Below are positions 18,519-29,812 of a DNA stretch of 64,000 bases, one piece after another. Both the position numbers and the translations under genes were made by a program. Below the pieces are notes generated by a model. It was not told where the DNA came from. It did no database searches and saw only the letters and a program-made list of their open reading frames with translations. This stretch comes from Rhodospirillum sp. (GTDB lineage Bacteria; Pseudomonadota; Alphaproteobacteria; Rhodospirillales; Rhodospirillaceae), in contig JAIOYK010000011.1 in the NCBI GenBank assembly GCA_021741145.1, positions 44,412-108,411 of the forward strand. The letters are read 5' to 3'. Position 1 is the stretch's first letter, and every line of letters starts with the position of its first letter.

Positions 18519-19712
18519 ATGTCCGAAACAAACAAGGATCCAATCGTCATTGTCGGTGCCAAGCGCACGCCCATGGGCGCCTTCCAAGGGGCCTTGTCCT
18601 CCCTGCGCGCGCCGGAACTGGGCGGGGCGGCGATCAAGGGCGCCTTGGAGCAGGCTGGCGTGGCCCCGGACAAGGTGGGTGGCGCCTATATGGGCTGTGT
18701 CCTGCCCGCTGGACTGGGTCAGGCCCCCGCCCGGCAAGCCGCCCATGCCGCCGGACTGACCTGGAACGCCCCTTGCACCACGGTCAACAAGATGTGCGGC
18801 TCGGCCATGGAGGCCTCCATCCTCGCCTATAACGCCATCGCCGCCGGTCAGGTCGAAGTGATGGTGGCGGGTGGCATGGAAAGCATGTCCAACGCCCCCT
18901 ACCTGCTCGACAAGGCCCGGGCGGGGCAACGCCTTGGCCATGGCAAGGTCCTGGACCATATGTTCCTGGACGGGCTGGAGGACGCCTATGACCGGGGACG
19001 CCTGATGGGCACCTTCGCCGAGGATACCGCCGAAGCTTACCAGTTCACCCGCGAGGACCAGGACGCCTATGCCATCGCCTCCCTGACCCGGGCGCGCGCG
19101 GCGGTGGAAAGCGGCGTCATGGACCGGGAATGCGTGACGGTCTCCGTGCCAGGACGCAAGGGTGCCGTCGCGGTCTCCCGGGACGAGACTCCAGGCAAGG
19201 TCGATCCAGACAAAATCCCCCTGCTCAAGCCTGCTTTTCGAGAGGGGGGCACGGTGACGGCGGCCAACAGCTCCTCCATTTCCGATGGCGGCGCGGCCCT
19301 GGTGATGACCCGGGCGTCGGTCGCCGAGCGGGAGGGGTGGGAGCCGCTGGCGGTCATGCGCGGCCATGCGGTTCATGCTCACCAGCCCAACCTGTTCACC
19401 ACGGCGCCGGTGGGGGCCGTGTCCAAGCTGATGGACAAGGTGGGCTGGTCGAAGGACGGGGTGGACCTGTGGGAGATCAACGAGGCCTTCGCCGTGGTCT
19501 CCATGGTGGCGTTGCGCGACCTGGATTTGGACCATGAAAAGGTGAACATCCACGGGGGGGCCTGCGCGCTTGGCCACCCCATTGGCGCCTCGGGCGCGCG
19601 GATCATGGTCACCTTGATGAATGCCCTGAAGAGTCACGGGCTGCGCAAGGGCGTGGCCTCGCTGTGTATCGGTGGCGGAGAAGCCACGGCCGTCGCCTTG
19701 GAACTCGTGTAA
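18519..19712 (+). CDS. Acetyl-CoA C-acyltransferase (thiolase II)
   Basis: 397 residues, the usual length of biosynthetic/degradative acetoacetyl-CoA thiolases. Active-site residues are all visible: nucleophile C93 in NKMCGSAMEA, H353 in GHPIGASGAR and C383 in SLCIGGGEA; NEAFAV carries the oxyanion-hole asparagine. In this operon it can cleave acetoacetyl-CoA formed from the acetoacetate released by HMG-CoA lyase, giving two acetyl-CoA. The start ATG follows GAGAGGAAATGAGCC. Confidence 0.94.
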   Translation: MSETNKDPIVIVGAKRTPMGAFQGALSSLRAPELGGAAIKGALEQAGVAPDKVGGAYMGCVLPAGLGQAPARQAAHAAGLTWNAPCTTVNKMCGSAMEASILAYNAIAAGQVEVMVAGGMESMSNAPYLLDKARAGQRLGHGKVLDHMFLDGLEDAYDRGRLMGTFAEDTAEAYQFTREDQDAYAIASLTRARAAVESGVMDRECVTVSVPGRKGAVAVSRDETPGKVDPDKIPLLKPAFREGGTVTAANSSSISDGGAALVMTRASVAEREGWEPLAVMRGHAVHAHQPNLFTTAPVGAVSKLMDKVGWSKDGVDLWEINEAFAVVSMVALRDLDLDHEKVNIHGGACALGHPIGASGARIMVTLMNALKSHGLRKGVASLCIGGGEATAVALELV

Positions 19713-19733
19713 CGGAAGGGGAGGAACGGAGTC

Positions 19734-20417
19734 ATGTCCACGGTCTTGATTACCGGTGCCAATCGGGGTCTCGGATTGGAATTCGCCCGCCAATACAAGG
19801 CCGATGGCTGGGAGGTTGTCGCCACCTGCCGGGAGCCCGACAAGGCCGAGGATCTGGCCGCCCTTGGATGCAGGGTGGAGAGCCTTGATGTCTCCAGCCT
19901 GACGGACATCAAACGGTTTGGTGGCCGCATGGCGGGACAGGTGATCGATCTGTTCATCAATAACGCTGGCACCTACGGCGGCAAGGGGACCGAGCAGATC
20001 CTCGGCAAGGTGGATCCCCTCGTCTGGGAATACACCCTGCGGGTCAACAGCGTGGCCCCCCTGAAAGTGCTGGAGGCCTTGCTGCCCTGCCTTGAAAAGA
20101 GCAAGGGGAGCAAGGCGGTCTTCCTCTCCTCCAAGATGGGCTCCATGGCCGAGAATAGCTCGGGAGGGCAATATATCTATCGCTCCTCCAAGGCGGCACT
20201 GAACGCCGTGGTGAAGAGCCTGGGCATTGAATTGGCCGGGCGAGGGATCACCGCCATGGCCTTCCATCCCGGTTGGGTGCGGACCGACATGGGCGGTCCC
20301 GGCGGACTGTTGTCCGTGGAGGAGTCCATCACCGCCATGCGCGGCGTGATCGCCGGGCTGACCACCGCCGACGCGGGGCGCTTCCTGAACTACGATGGCG
20401 TGGAGATTGCGTGGTGA
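19734..20417 (+). CDS. Short-chain dehydrogenase/reductase
   Basis: 227 residues, classical SDR with the cofactor motif TGANRGLG at the N-terminus, NNAG in the middle and catalytic Y149-x3-K153 in [11 protein letters not shown]; the catalytic serine is in the FLSSKMGS strand. The overall pattern is close to the C-factor type of small NAD(P)-dependent SDRs. Substrate unknown; the operon suggests a hydroxyacyl or keto intermediate of branched-chain degradation. GGAAGGGGAGG lies before the ATG. Its stop overlaps the next gene by four bases. Confidence 0.9.
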   Translation: MSTVLITGANRGLGLEFARQYKADGWEVVATCREPDKAEDLAALGCRVESLDVSSLTDIKRFGGRMAGQVIDLFINNAGTYGGKGTEQILGKVDPLVWEYTLRVNSVAPLKVLEALLPCLEKSKGSKAVFLSSKMGSMAENSSGGQYIYRSSKAALNAVVKSLGIELAGRGITAMAFHPGWVRTDMGGPGGLLSVEESITAMRGVIAGLTTADAGRFLNYDGVEIAW

Positions 20418-21571
20418 TCCTCGACTCCTCCCTCGCGGCCTTGCTTTCCGAAGAGCAAGGGCTGATCCGCGACACGGCCCGGTCCTTCGCCGGCGATGTT
20501 CTGGCCCCCAACGCCGCGACCTGGGACAGGGACCATGTGTTTCCCGCGGAAGCCCTGGCCCAGATGGGTGACCTGGGCTTCATGGGCATGTTGGTGCCCG
20601 AGGACTGGGGCGGCGTGGGCGCCGACCATGTGGCCTACGCCCTCGCGCTAGAGGAAATCGCCGCGGGAGATGGCGCCTGTTCGACCATTATGAGCGTGCA
20701 TAACTCCGTCGGCTGCATGCCCATTCTGAAGTTTGGAACGGAGGCCCAGAAGGAGCGGTTCCTGAAGCCCATGGCGGCGGGCGAAATGCTCGGTGCCTTC
20801 TGTCTGACCGAGCCTCAGGCCGGATCCGATGCCGCGGCCTTGAAGACCAAGGCCCGCCTTGTCGACGGCAAATGGGTGCTGAGCGGGGTGAAGCAATTCA
20901 TCACCAGCGGCAAGAACGCCAAGGTGGCCATTGTCTTCGCCGTTACCGACCCCGATGCGGGCAAGAAGGGCATCAGTGCCTTCATCGTGCCGACCGATCG
21001 GCCCGGCTGGACCGTGGCCAGCGTCGAACACAAGATGGGCCAGCATGCCAGCGACACCTGTCAAATCGCCCTGGAAAATCTGGCGCTCGAGCCCGAACTG
21101 ATGCTTGGCGAGCCGGGGCAGGGGTATCGCATCGCGCTCTCCAACCTGGAGGGCGGACGCATTGGCATCGCCTCCCAATCGGTGGGGATGGCCCGGGCGG
21201 CGCTGCACTACGCCATCCAGTACGCCAAGGAGCGGGAAACCTTCGGCAAGCCCATCGCCCAACACCAGGCCGTGGGCATGCGTCTGGCGGATATGGCGAC
21301 CCAACTCACGGCGGCCCGGTTGATGGTGCTCAACGCCGCGCGTTTGCGCGATGCCGGAAAGCCCTGCCTGACCGAGGCCTGCATGGCCAAACTATTCGCC
21401 AGCGAAACGGCGGAAAAGGTCTGTTCCGTGGCCATCCAGACCCTGGGCGGCTACGGCTATTTGAGCGACTACCCCGTGGAACGCATCGCCCGGGATGTCC
21501 GGGTTTGCCAGATCTACGAGGGGACCTCCGACATCCAGCGGCTGGTTATTGGCCGCGATATTCTCGCGTAA
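20414..21571 (+). CDS. Acyl-CoA dehydrogenase, short/branched-chain type
   Basis: 385 residues from GTG 20414, overlapping the SDR stop (GTGA). The catalytic glutamate is E369 in [10 protein letters not shown], the position used by short-chain, isobutyryl- and 2-methylbutyryl-CoA dehydrogenases, unlike the isovaleryl enzyme encoded at 16466. [12 protein letters not shown] binds FAD and substrate. Two acyl-CoA dehydrogenases with different catalytic base positions in one operon suggest that several branched-chain acyl-CoAs are handled. The exact substrate cannot be read from the sequence. Confidence 0.92.
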   Translation: MILDSSLAALLSEEQGLIRDTARSFAGDVLAPNAATWDRDHVFPAEALAQMGDLGFMGMLVPEDWGGVGADHVAYALALEEIAAGDGACSTIMSVHNSVGCMPILKFGTEAQKERFLKPMAAGEMLGAFCLTEPQAGSDAAALKTKARLVDGKWVLSGVKQFITSGKNAKVAIVFAVTDPDAGKKGISAFIVPTDRPGWTVASVEHKMGQHASDTCQIALENLALEPELMLGEPGQGYRIALSNLEGGRIGIASQSVGMARAALHYAIQYAKERETFGKPIAQHQAVGMRLADMATQLTAARLMVLNAARLRDAGKPCLTEACMAKLFASETAEKVCSVAIQTLGGYGYLSDYPVERIARDVRVCQIYEGTSDIQRLVIGRDILA

Positions 21572-21588
21572 TCAAGGGAGAGCCAATC

Positions 21589-22194
21589 ATGCCCGAACCG
21601 CTGAGTTTTTATTTCGATTTCTCCAGCCCCTATTCCTGGATCGCCGCGGAAAGGATCAATGGTCTCGCCGCTCGCCACGGGCGCGAGGTTCGGTGGCGGG
21701 CGATCCTGCTGGGGCCCCTGTTGAAGGAGAGTGGCAATCGCCCGCTCCTCGATCAGCCCTTGAAGGGGGCCTATACCCGCTTGGACTTCGCGCGTTCCTT
21801 GCGCCTGCATGGCCTGAAGGGGGGCTTTCCAACCAAGTTTCCCGTCGCCACGGTGGGGGCGGCGCGGATCTTCCATTGGCTGCGAGAGACCGTCGGGCGG
21901 GAGGCCGGGCAGACCTATGCGCTGGCGGTCTTCCGGGCTTTTTTCTCCGATGACCGGGATATCTCCGACCGAGCGGTGGCGGCGGACATCGCGGGAGAGG
22001 GGGGCCAGGACCGGGAGGCCGCCTTGGCCGCCAGCAATGATCCGGTGTGGAAGGCCAAATTGGTCGCGGAGGTGGAAGCCGCCCGCGAGGCTGGTGTCTT
22101 CGGCGCTCCGTACATCCTGGCCGATGGCGAGCCCTTTTGGGGATCGGACCGGCTGGACATGCTCGACGATTGGCTGAGCCGGGGCGGGTGGTAG
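21589..22194 (+). CDS. 2-hydroxychromene-2-carboxylate isomerase family (DsbA-like) protein
   Basis: 201 residues with the kappa-class glutathione transferase/HCCA isomerase pattern: FYFDFSSPYSWIAAE with the glutathione-activating serine, a helical insert, then GVFGAPYILADGEPFWGSDRL at the C-terminus. Characterised relatives isomerise naphthalene breakdown intermediates, but nothing around it suggests aromatic degradation. In this operon its role is unknown; a glutathione-dependent CoA- or aldehyde-related side reaction is possible. The ATG follows AAGGGAGAGCCAATC. The long frame open upstream is a shadow of the preceding dehydrogenase. Confidence 0.85.
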   Translation: MPEPLSFYFDFSSPYSWIAAERINGLAARHGREVRWRAILLGPLLKESGNRPLLDQPLKGAYTRLDFARSLRLHGLKGGFPTKFPVATVGAARIFHWLRETVGREAGQTYALAVFRAFFSDDRDISDRAVAADIAGEGGQDREAALAASNDPVWKAKLVAEVEAAREAGVFGAPYILADGEPFWGSDRLDMLDDWLSRGGW

Positions 22195-22249
22195 GGATCA
22201 CCCCTCCTAACTCCAAGACCAAAAACGGAAAAGCAGGAAGGAACCGACC

Positions 22250-23857
<1,608 letters not shown>

Positions 23858-23873
23858 TCGGAGGGGAGAGATC

Positions 23874-24674
23874 ATGACGGCCCTACGCGAGACCATCGAT
23901 GACCGGGGCGTGGCCCGGCTGACCATGAACCGGCCGGAGGTCCGCAATGCCTTCGACGACGCCCTGATCGGCGCCCTGACCGCCGCCTTCGAGCGCCTGG
24001 GCGCCGATCCCGAAGTCCGGGTGATCGTCCTGGCCAGCGTGGGCAAGGCCTTCAGCGCCGGGGCGGACCTCAACTGGATGAAGCGCATGGCCGCCTATTC
24101 CCGGGAGGACAACGTCACCGACGCCCTGGGTCTGGCCCGCATGTGCGCGGCCATCGACCTTTGCCCCAAGCCGACCCTGGCGCTGGTCCAGGGGGCGGCC
24201 TTTGGCGGAGGTGTGGGATTGGTGGCGGCGGTGGATATCGCCATCGCCGCGGATCCCGCGAAATTCTGCCTGTCGGAGGTCCGCCTGGGCCTGATTCCGG
24301 CGGTGATCTCCCCTTACGTGAACCGGGCCATCGGCGCCCGCGCCTGCCGCCGCTACTTCCTGACGGCGGACGTCATGGACGCGGCCACGGCGCTGCGCCT
24401 GGGTCTGGTGAGTGACGTGGTTGCTCCCGATACCCTGGAGGAAGCCGGGGAGGCGGTGATCGCGTCCCTATTGGCCGGTGGCCCCATCGCCCAGGCCGAG
24501 GCGAAGGCCCTGGTCCGGCTGGTGGAGAGCGGCCCGGTGGAGAGGGCGATGATCCAGGAGACGGCGGAACGCATCGCCGACCGCCGCGCCAGCGACGAGG
24601 GCCGGGATGGGATTGGGGCGTTTTTGGAAAAGCGGATGCCGTCTTGGACGGCGACCCAAGACAAACAAGATTGA
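23874..24674 (+). CDS. liuC: Methylglutaconyl-CoA hydratase / enoyl-CoA hydratase
   Basis: 266 residues of the crotonase superfamily. The CoA and oxyanion-hole segments are FSAGADLNWMKRMA and GAAFGGGVGLVAAVDIAIA; the catalytic region LSEVRLGLIPAVISPYV follows. The motif ADLNWMKRMA and the operon context indicate hydration of 3-methylglutaconyl-CoA to HMG-CoA. ATG 23874 follows GGAGGGGAGAG, and the frame open upstream is a shadow of liuB. It sits between the two carboxylase subunits, the usual liuB-liuC-liuD order. Confidence 0.93.
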   Translation: MTALRETIDDRGVARLTMNRPEVRNAFDDALIGALTAAFERLGADPEVRVIVLASVGKAFSAGADLNWMKRMAAYSREDNVTDALGLARMCAAIDLCPKPTLALVQGAAFGGGVGLVAAVDIAIAADPAKFCLSEVRLGLIPAVISPYVNRAIGARACRRYFLTADVMDAATALRLGLVSDVVAPDTLEEAGEAVIASLLAGGPIAQAEAKALVRLVESGPVERAMIQETAERIADRRASDEGRDGIGAFLEKRMPSWTATQDKQD

Positions 24675-24692
24675 TCGGAGGAAACCGACGCC

Positions 24693-26684
24693 ATGTTCAC
24701 CAAGATCCTGATCGCCAACCGGGGCGAGATCGCTTGCCGGGTGGCGCGCACCGCCCGCCGCCTGGGTATCAAGACCGTGGCCGTGTTCTCCGACGCCGAC
24801 GCGGGCGCCCAGCACGTCCTGGCCTGTGACGAGGCCGTGCGTATCGGTCCGGCTCCGGCGGCGGAAAGCTATCTAATCGGCGCGAAGATCCTGGAGGCCG
24901 CTAAACAGACCGGCGCCCAGGCGATCCATCCGGGCTATGGATTTCTGTCGGAAAACGCCGCCTTCGCCCGGGCTTGCGCCGCCGAGGGCGTGGTCTTCAT
25001 GGGGCCGCCGCCCGAGGCCATCGTCTCCATGGGCTCCAAGAGCGAGTCCAAGCGGCTGATGGAAGCCGCCAAGGTGCCCCTGGTTCCCGGCTACCACGGG
25101 GACGACCAGGACGACGCCAAATTGCTCGCCGAGGCCAAGCGTATCGGCTTTCCGGTGCTGGTGAAAGCCAGCGCGGGCGGAGGCGGCAAGGGCATGCGGG
25201 CCGTTCGGGTCGAGGGGGAGTTCGACGCGGCCCTCGCCGCCGCCCGGCGGGAGGCGAAAAATGCCTTCGGTGACGACACCATGCTCATCGAGAAGTATTT
25301 GGACAATCCGCGCCATGTGGAAATCCAGGTCTTCGCCGATACCCAGGGCAATGTGGTCCACCTGTTCGAGAGGGATTGCTCCGTCCAGCGCCGCCACCAA
25401 AAAGTGATCGAGGAGGCCCCCGCGCCCGGTCTGGATCCGAAATTAAGGGCCGCCATGGGCGCCGCTGGTGTCGCCGCCGCCAAGGCCATCGGCTATGTTG
25501 GGGCGGGAACCGTCGAGTTCCTCTACCAGGATAATGCTTTTTATTTCATTGAGATGAACACCCGTCTTCAGGTGGAACATCCGGTTACCGAAATGATTAC
25601 GGGGCAGGATCTTGTGGAATGGCAGCTTCGGGTGGCCGCTGGCGATCCCCTGCCGCTGACCCAGGCCGAGCTGTCGTCCCAGGGGCATGCCTTCGAGGCC
25701 CGGGTCTACGCCGAGGATCCCGCCCGCGACTTCGCCCCCTCCACCGGGAAGCTGGTCCACCTGGGCCAGCCCGCCGAGGGTCCCCATGTGCGGGTCGATA
25801 CGGGGGTGGCCCAAGGAGATTCGGTCTCCATCTTCTACGACCCGATGATCGCCAAGCTGATCGTCTGGGACCGGGATCGGGCCTCGGCCCTGCGCCGCCT
25901 GCGCTCGGCGCTCGCCGATTATACGGTCGCGGGGGTCTCCACCAATCTGGAGTTCCTCGGTGCCGTCGCGGCCAATCCGGATTTCGCCGAAGGGGGCGTG
26001 AGCACCCGCTTCATCGAGACTCACGAGGAGAGCCTCTTTCCCGAACGCCAGCCCGCGGATGGGGAGGTGCTGACCCTGGCCGCCCTCCATCTGGTGTTGA
26101 CCGAACGGGCCGAGGCCGCGACCTTGGCCGCGGGCTCCGGCGATCCCTTCTCGCCCTGGTCGCTGGCCAACGGATGGCGCCTCAATGATGACAATCACCA
26201 TGCCATTGATCTGAAGGACGGAAGCGAAACGGTTCGGGTCGTGGTCCACTATCGCCGCGACGGCTTCGAGGTGGATTTGCCCGGCGGAGATCGCGTGGAT
26301 GTCCGAGGGGAACTGGAGCCCGACGGTGGCCTCTCCGCGGAAATTTCCGGCCTGGGACGGCGGGCCACGGTGGTCCGCCTTGGGGAGGATCTGGTGGTTC
26401 TGGCCAAGGGCAAGCAGCATGTCCTGGGCGTGGTTTCCGCGATTGGAGAGGTGGACTCCGCGGTGGGGGGCGGATTGAGCGCCCCTATGCCCGGCAAGGT
26501 GGTGCAGGTGATGGTTGCTCCGGGAGACGCGGTCACCAAGGGACAGGCCCTGCTGGTGCTGGAGGCCATGAAGATGGAAACCACCATCGCCGCACCCGCC
26601 GATGGCGTGGTCAAGGAGGTCTGCTTTAGCGCCGGGGATCAGGTCAATGACGGCGCCGCGTTGATCGTGATGGAGGACGCCTGA
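24693..26684 (+). CDS. liuD: 3-methylcrotonyl-CoA carboxylase, alpha (biotin) subunit
   Basis: 663 residues. The N-terminal biotin carboxylase domain has [13 protein letters not shown], the ATP-binding [12 protein letters not shown] and [16 protein letters not shown]; the C-terminal carrier domain has LEAMKMETT, with biotinyl-lysine K627. This subunit carboxylates its own biotin and presents it to LiuB. CGGAGGAAACCGACGCC precedes the ATG. The stop shares its last base with the liuE start. Biotin would be attached by the ligase encoded at 5137. Confidence 0.96.
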   Translation: MFTKILIANRGEIACRVARTARRLGIKTVAVFSDADAGAQHVLACDEAVRIGPAPAAESYLIGAKILEAAKQTGAQAIHPGYGFLSENAAFARACAAEGVVFMGPPPEAIVSMGSKSESKRLMEAAKVPLVPGYHGDDQDDAKLLAEAKRIGFPVLVKASAGGGGKGMRAVRVEGEFDAALAAARREAKNAFGDDTMLIEKYLDNPRHVEIQVFADTQGNVVHLFERDCSVQRRHQKVIEEAPAPGLDPKLRAAMGAAGVAAAKAIGYVGAGTVEFLYQDNAFYFIEMNTRLQVEHPVTEMITGQDLVEWQLRVAAGDPLPLTQAELSSQGHAFEARVYAEDPARDFAPSTGKLVHLGQPAEGPHVRVDTGVAQGDSVSIFYDPMIAKLIVWDRDRASALRRLRSALADYTVAGVSTNLEFLGAVAANPDFAEGGVSTRFIETHEESLFPERQPADGEVLTLAALHLVLTERAEAATLAAGSGDPFSPWSLANGWRLNDDNHHAIDLKDGSETVRVVVHYRRDGFEVDLPGGDRVDVRGELEPDGGLSAEISGLGRRATVVRLGEDLVVLAKGKQHVLGVVSAIGEVDSAVGGGLSAPMPGKVVQVMVAPGDAVTKGQALLVLEAMKMETTIAAPADGVVKEVCFSAGDQVNDGAALIVMEDA

Positions 26685-27589
26685 TGTTTCCCGAAAGCGT
26701 CCGCATCGTCGAAGTCGGCCCCCGGGACGGTTTGCAGAACGAGACGGGCATCGTGCCCCTGGCGGCCAAGGTGGCTCTCATCGACGCCCTGTCCGAAGCC
26801 GGGCTGTCCACGGTGGAGGTCGGAAGCTTCGTCAGCCCGAAATGGGTGCCCCAGATGGCGGACACCGACGAGGTCTTGCACCGGATCATCCGCCACCAGG
26901 GCACCCGCTACCCGGTCCTGGTACCGAACCTCAAGGGACTGGATGCCGCCCTGGCCGCGACCCGTGTGGAGGAAATCGCTGTCTTCGCCGCGGCGTCCGA
27001 GGCGTTTTCCAGGAAGAACATCAATTGTTCCATCGCCGAAAGCCTGGATCGTCTGGCCGAGGTCACGGAAAAGGCCAAGGACCACGGTCTGGCCGTGCGC
27101 GGCTATGTGTCCTGCGTGCTCGGTTGCCCTTACGAAGGGGAGATCCCGGTCGCCAGGGTCGCCGAGGTGGCGGAGGCCCTGGACGCCATGGGCTGCTACG
27201 AGGTGAGCCTGGGCGATACCATTGGCGTGGGCACGCCGCTGAAGGCTCGGGCCATGGTGGAAGCCGTTGCCGAGCGGGTCCCCGTGGAGCGTCTGGCGGC
27301 CCATTTCCACGACACTTACGGCATGGCGCTCGCCAACCTCCTCGAGGTATTGCGGATGGGGGTGTCCGTGGTCGATAGCTCCGTTTCCGGACTGGGGGGG
27401 TGCCCCTATGCCAAGGGTGCCACGGGAAATCTGGCGACGGAGGACGCGGTCTACATGCTGAACGGTATGGGGATTCACACCGGCGTCGACTTGGACAAGG
27501 TGTGTGCCGCGGGTGCGGTCATCTCCGCCACCCTGGGGCGGGAGCCCACTTCCCGCGTGGCTCGGGCACTTGGGGGGAAAGGGGGATGA
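26684..27589 (+). CDS. liuE: Hydroxymethylglutaryl-CoA lyase
   Basis: Splits HMG-CoA to acetyl-CoA and acetoacetate, the last step of the leucine pathway encoded here. 301 residues, TIM-barrel. The N-terminal [11 protein letters not shown] carries the catalytic R/D pair and metal site, [11 protein letters not shown] the metal-binding histidines, and [14 protein letters not shown] the catalytic cysteine C240. The start overlaps the liuD stop by one base, implying coupling. It is the last gene of the operon; no clear terminator follows. Confidence 0.95.
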   Translation: MFPESVRIVEVGPRDGLQNETGIVPLAAKVALIDALSEAGLSTVEVGSFVSPKWVPQMADTDEVLHRIIRHQGTRYPVLVPNLKGLDAALAATRVEEIAVFAAASEAFSRKNINCSIAESLDRLAEVTEKAKDHGLAVRGYVSCVLGCPYEGEIPVARVAEVAEALDAMGCYEVSLGDTIGVGTPLKARAMVEAVAERVPVERLAAHFHDTYGMALANLLEVLRMGVSVVDSSVSGLGGCPYAKGATGNLATEDAVYMLNGMGIHTGVDLDKVCAAGAVISATLGREPTSRVARALGGKGG

Positions 27590-27805
27590 ACGGCACCCTT
27601 GCCCCGTGAAGCGTTGATCACCGGAAAGTCTCCAAACCTCTCTACCGGCTGACGGTCAAGGGTATCATATGGGGCGTGATGGCGGATTGATGCATGACCC
27701 TTTCACCCATGACGCATTGCGGGATTGGGAAGGCGCGGTGTAGGGTGTTGGCCGAAGTCGTGGGGGCCATGCCCCCTTGGTGTACAGGGGAAGGAATAGG
27801 CGGGT

Positions 27806-28336
27806 ATGGTGGCCTTGAAGGATCGGGATCTAGGTGTCCTTGTCTTGGATTCCAATGAATATTCCCGTCAGTTCCTCGTCTCTATCCTGAAAACAATCGG
27901 CATCGCCCGGGTTGTTGACTTGGCTTCCGCCGAGGAGGCCTTGGCCTGGATCAATGTCAATGGACGTCCCGATGTCCTGGTGGTGGATTCCGGCCTGAAG
28001 CCCATGACTGGGGCCGGGTTTACCCGCTATCTGCGCACGGTCGTCGGAGGACGAGAGGCCTATACCCCGGTTATCCTGGTGGCCGCCCGGGCGGATCGGG
28101 ACAGCCTGACCCAGGCCCGCAACGCGGGGGTCAATGAGTTCATGGCCAAACCGGTTTCCGCATCGGGCCTGTCGGCCCGGTTGTTCGCTGTCCTTGACGC
28201 CCCGCGGTCGTTCGTTCGCACCGCGGGCTACTTTGGTCCAGACCGCCGCCGCCGGCAGGTTGACTTCTCCGGCCCGAACCGGCGGTGTCAGCCCGAGAAA
28301 TTGGCGACGACGGACCAAGGGGGCGAAGACGCGTAG
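27806..28336 (+). CDS. Single-domain response regulator with basic tail
   Basis: 176 residues. A receiver domain occupies residues 8-130: phosphoacceptor D61 in LVVDSGLKPM, lysine K115 in FMAKPVS. The usual threonine after strand 4 is alanine (VILVAARAD), which may change signalling kinetics. The tail contains YFGPDRRRR and FSGPNRRC, a G-P-x-R-R repeat that recurs in stand-alone receivers of Alphaproteobacteria. No output domain and no cognate kinase nearby. A likely start ATG is preceded by a GGGTATGG stretch rather than a strong ribosome binding site, so the start is moderately sure. Confidence 0.82.
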   Translation: MVALKDRDLGVLVLDSNEYSRQFLVSILKTIGIARVVDLASAEEALAWINVNGRPDVLVVDSGLKPMTGAGFTRYLRTVVGGREAYTPVILVAARADRDSLTQARNAGVNEFMAKPVSASGLSARLFAVLDAPRSFVRTAGYFGPDRRRRQVDFSGPNRRCQPEKLATTDQGGEDA

Positions 28337-28411
28337 AGCATTCTTCCAATTGGAGGAATGCTCATGAAAGCAAACGCCGAGAGCACAACCTCGCTTGGCC
28401 GCGACGTGCTC
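28336..28411 (+). repeat. Dispersed hairpin element, copy A
   Basis: Two-hairpin unit. The first is GAGCATTCTTCCAA joined directly to TTGGAGGAATGCTC (28336-28363), a 14-bp stem with one G-U pair; the second is GAGCAC...GTGCTC (28381-28411). Copies B (30889-30938) and C (34771-34820, reverse) share the sequence CTCAT-AAAGCAAA...GAGCACAACC. It begins at the stop codon of the receiver gene and may also act as its terminator. Confidence 0.7.
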
Positions 28412-28431
28412 TAAGGGGAATAAGCGGATCG

Positions 28432-28884
28432 CTACGCCGTTTTGTCGGCCGCGCCAGGCAGGCAAATCATGGTTGCCTGCATCAGGGCCACGGTTGTTTC
28501 CTTGCCATCGGTGATCGCCACCACTTCCGAGCGGACCACGGTCAGGCTTCGGCCTGGACGGTCCACCTTGGCCCGGGCCTCGAACACCTCGCCCACCGCG
28601 GGGGCCATTAGGTTGATCTTGAACTCCACCGAAACAACTTCGCTGTTCGGGGGCATCAGGCTGTAGGCCGCGTAACCGGCCGCGGTATCGGCGATGGTCG
28701 TGGTGATCCCGGCGTGCAAGTAGCCATGTTGCTGGCACAGCGCGGGATTGTGGGGGAGGCGGATGACGCAGGTTCCCGGCCCGACAGACAGAAGTTCGCA
28801 TCCAAGGGTTTGGTTGACCGTTTGAAGGTCGAAGCTGGCGCGGACCCTCTGTTCGAAATTCGGGTCCTTGGGGATAAAGGTCAT
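28432..28884 (-). CDS. PaaI-family hotdog thioesterase
   Basis: 150 residues with the hotdog-fold acyl-CoA thioesterase pattern: HGYLHAGITTTIADTAAGYAA holds the H-G-x-x-x-A-G-I...A-D-x-x-x-G motif of PaaI-like enzymes, followed by SVEFKINLMAPA. Predicted to hydrolyse acyl-CoA thioesters in the cytosol; the natural substrate is unknown. ATG 28884 follows GGAGTGAGGAGCCCC; a GTG four codons earlier lies within that site and is less likely. It is divergent from the TetR gene, and lies close to the acyl-CoA degradation operon. Confidence 0.9.
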   Translation of the reverse strand: MTFIPKDPNFEQRVRASFDLQTVNQTLGCELLSVGPGTCVIRLPHNPALCQQHGYLHAGITTTIADTAAGYAAYSLMPPNSEVVSVEFKINLMAPAVGEVFEARAKVDRPGRSLTVVRSEVVAITDGKETTVALMQATMICLPGAADKTA

Positions 28885-28981
28885 GGGGCTCCTCACTCCG
28901 TTGATTGATTTCCGCTACCCCGGACGGAGTCTCCCGAAATCCCAGCGGAAAAGCGTGATTCCAGGCTCGCCAAGGAGCATT

Positions 28982-28994
28982 CCATACGGTATGG
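28982..28994. promoter_or_regulatory. Palindrome, possible TetR operator
   Basis: CCATAC-G-GTATGG is a perfect 13-base palindrome with a partial third GTATGG directly after it. It lies about 50 bases before the TetR gene and about 100 bases before the divergent thioesterase, a good position for a shared operator. No binding data are implied. Confidence 0.4.
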
Positions 28995-29044
28995 TATGGT
29001 CTCTCTCATGTTCCGTCAATTCGTGTTTCTCGGCTCGGCAATCC

Positions 29045-29650
29045 ATGACCAGTTCCGATCAAAAAGTCTCGACGAAGGGGGAGGGGGCCTCCGCCTGGAT
29101 AAAAGCCGCTCTGCGAGCCATGGCCCGGGATGGGATTTCCGCCGTGCGGGTGGAGGTTCTAGCCAAGGAATTGGGGGTGACGAAAGGCGGGTTCTATTGG
29201 CACTTCAAGGATCGGGCCGACTTGCTGTCCCGCCTGTTGGAGGATTGGCGGGAAGGCCGGGCCGCCGCGGTCCGAGCCGTGACCGAACCGAAGGAGGGAG
29301 AGACCCCCCGCGACGGTTTGATCCGCCTGCTCATGCGCCAATTGGGAAATCCCAACCAGCGGGGACTGGCCACGGAATTGGCCATTCGCGATTGGGCGCG
29401 CAACGACCCCCAAGCCGCGGCGGTTGTGGAGCAGGTGGACGCGGAGCGCTCCACCCGGGTAATTTCCCTGTTCATTGCCGCGGGTATGGACCCGGTTCTG
29501 GCTCGAACCCGGGCCTGGTACCTCTATTCCCTCCTGTTCGGGCAGGCCCTTGTAACACCACCGGCGGAAGGCACTGCGTCCATTGAGAGTTTGGCCAAGG
29601 ATGCGGTGGATATGCTGCTTCGGACGCCATGCGCGGGCAAGGGGGGATAG
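29045..29650 (+). CDS. TetR-family transcriptional regulator
   Basis: 201 residues. The N-terminal helix-turn-helix reads AVRVEVLAKELGVTKGGFYWHFKDRADLL, classical for TetR. The C-terminal ligand domain has no family label I can give. ATG 29045 begins just before the DNA-binding domain; the frame extends upstream to 28868 but that part has no coding look. The ribosome binding site is weak. A palindrome at 28982 and a divergent thioesterase gene suggest autoregulation and control of the neighbour. Confidence 0.88.
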   Translation: MTSSDQKVSTKGEGASAWIKAALRAMARDGISAVRVEVLAKELGVTKGGFYWHFKDRADLLSRLLEDWREGRAAAVRAVTEPKEGETPRDGLIRLLMRQLGNPNQRGLATELAIRDWARNDPQAAAVVEQVDAERSTRVISLFIAAGMDPVLARTRAWYLYSLLFGQALVTPPAEGTASIESLAKDAVDMLLRTPCAGKGG

Positions 29651-29812
29651 GCCGCGTTGCCGCGGATATCCATCGGATCCATCCTAAATATCCGAGTATG
29701 AAGATTGACCTTTTCTCCGCCGCGCGCCACCATCTCGGACCGAAGGGTGTCGGAGTGGATGTGACGCGTTGGCACGAGCCTCGCTTTGAAACGGAACGCC
29801 TTTGGAAACTGG

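Noticed and set aside
18102..20267. Minus-strand open frame of 721 codons under the thiolase and SDR genes
   Set aside because: Antisense shadow of coding sequence; no start signal or known motif.
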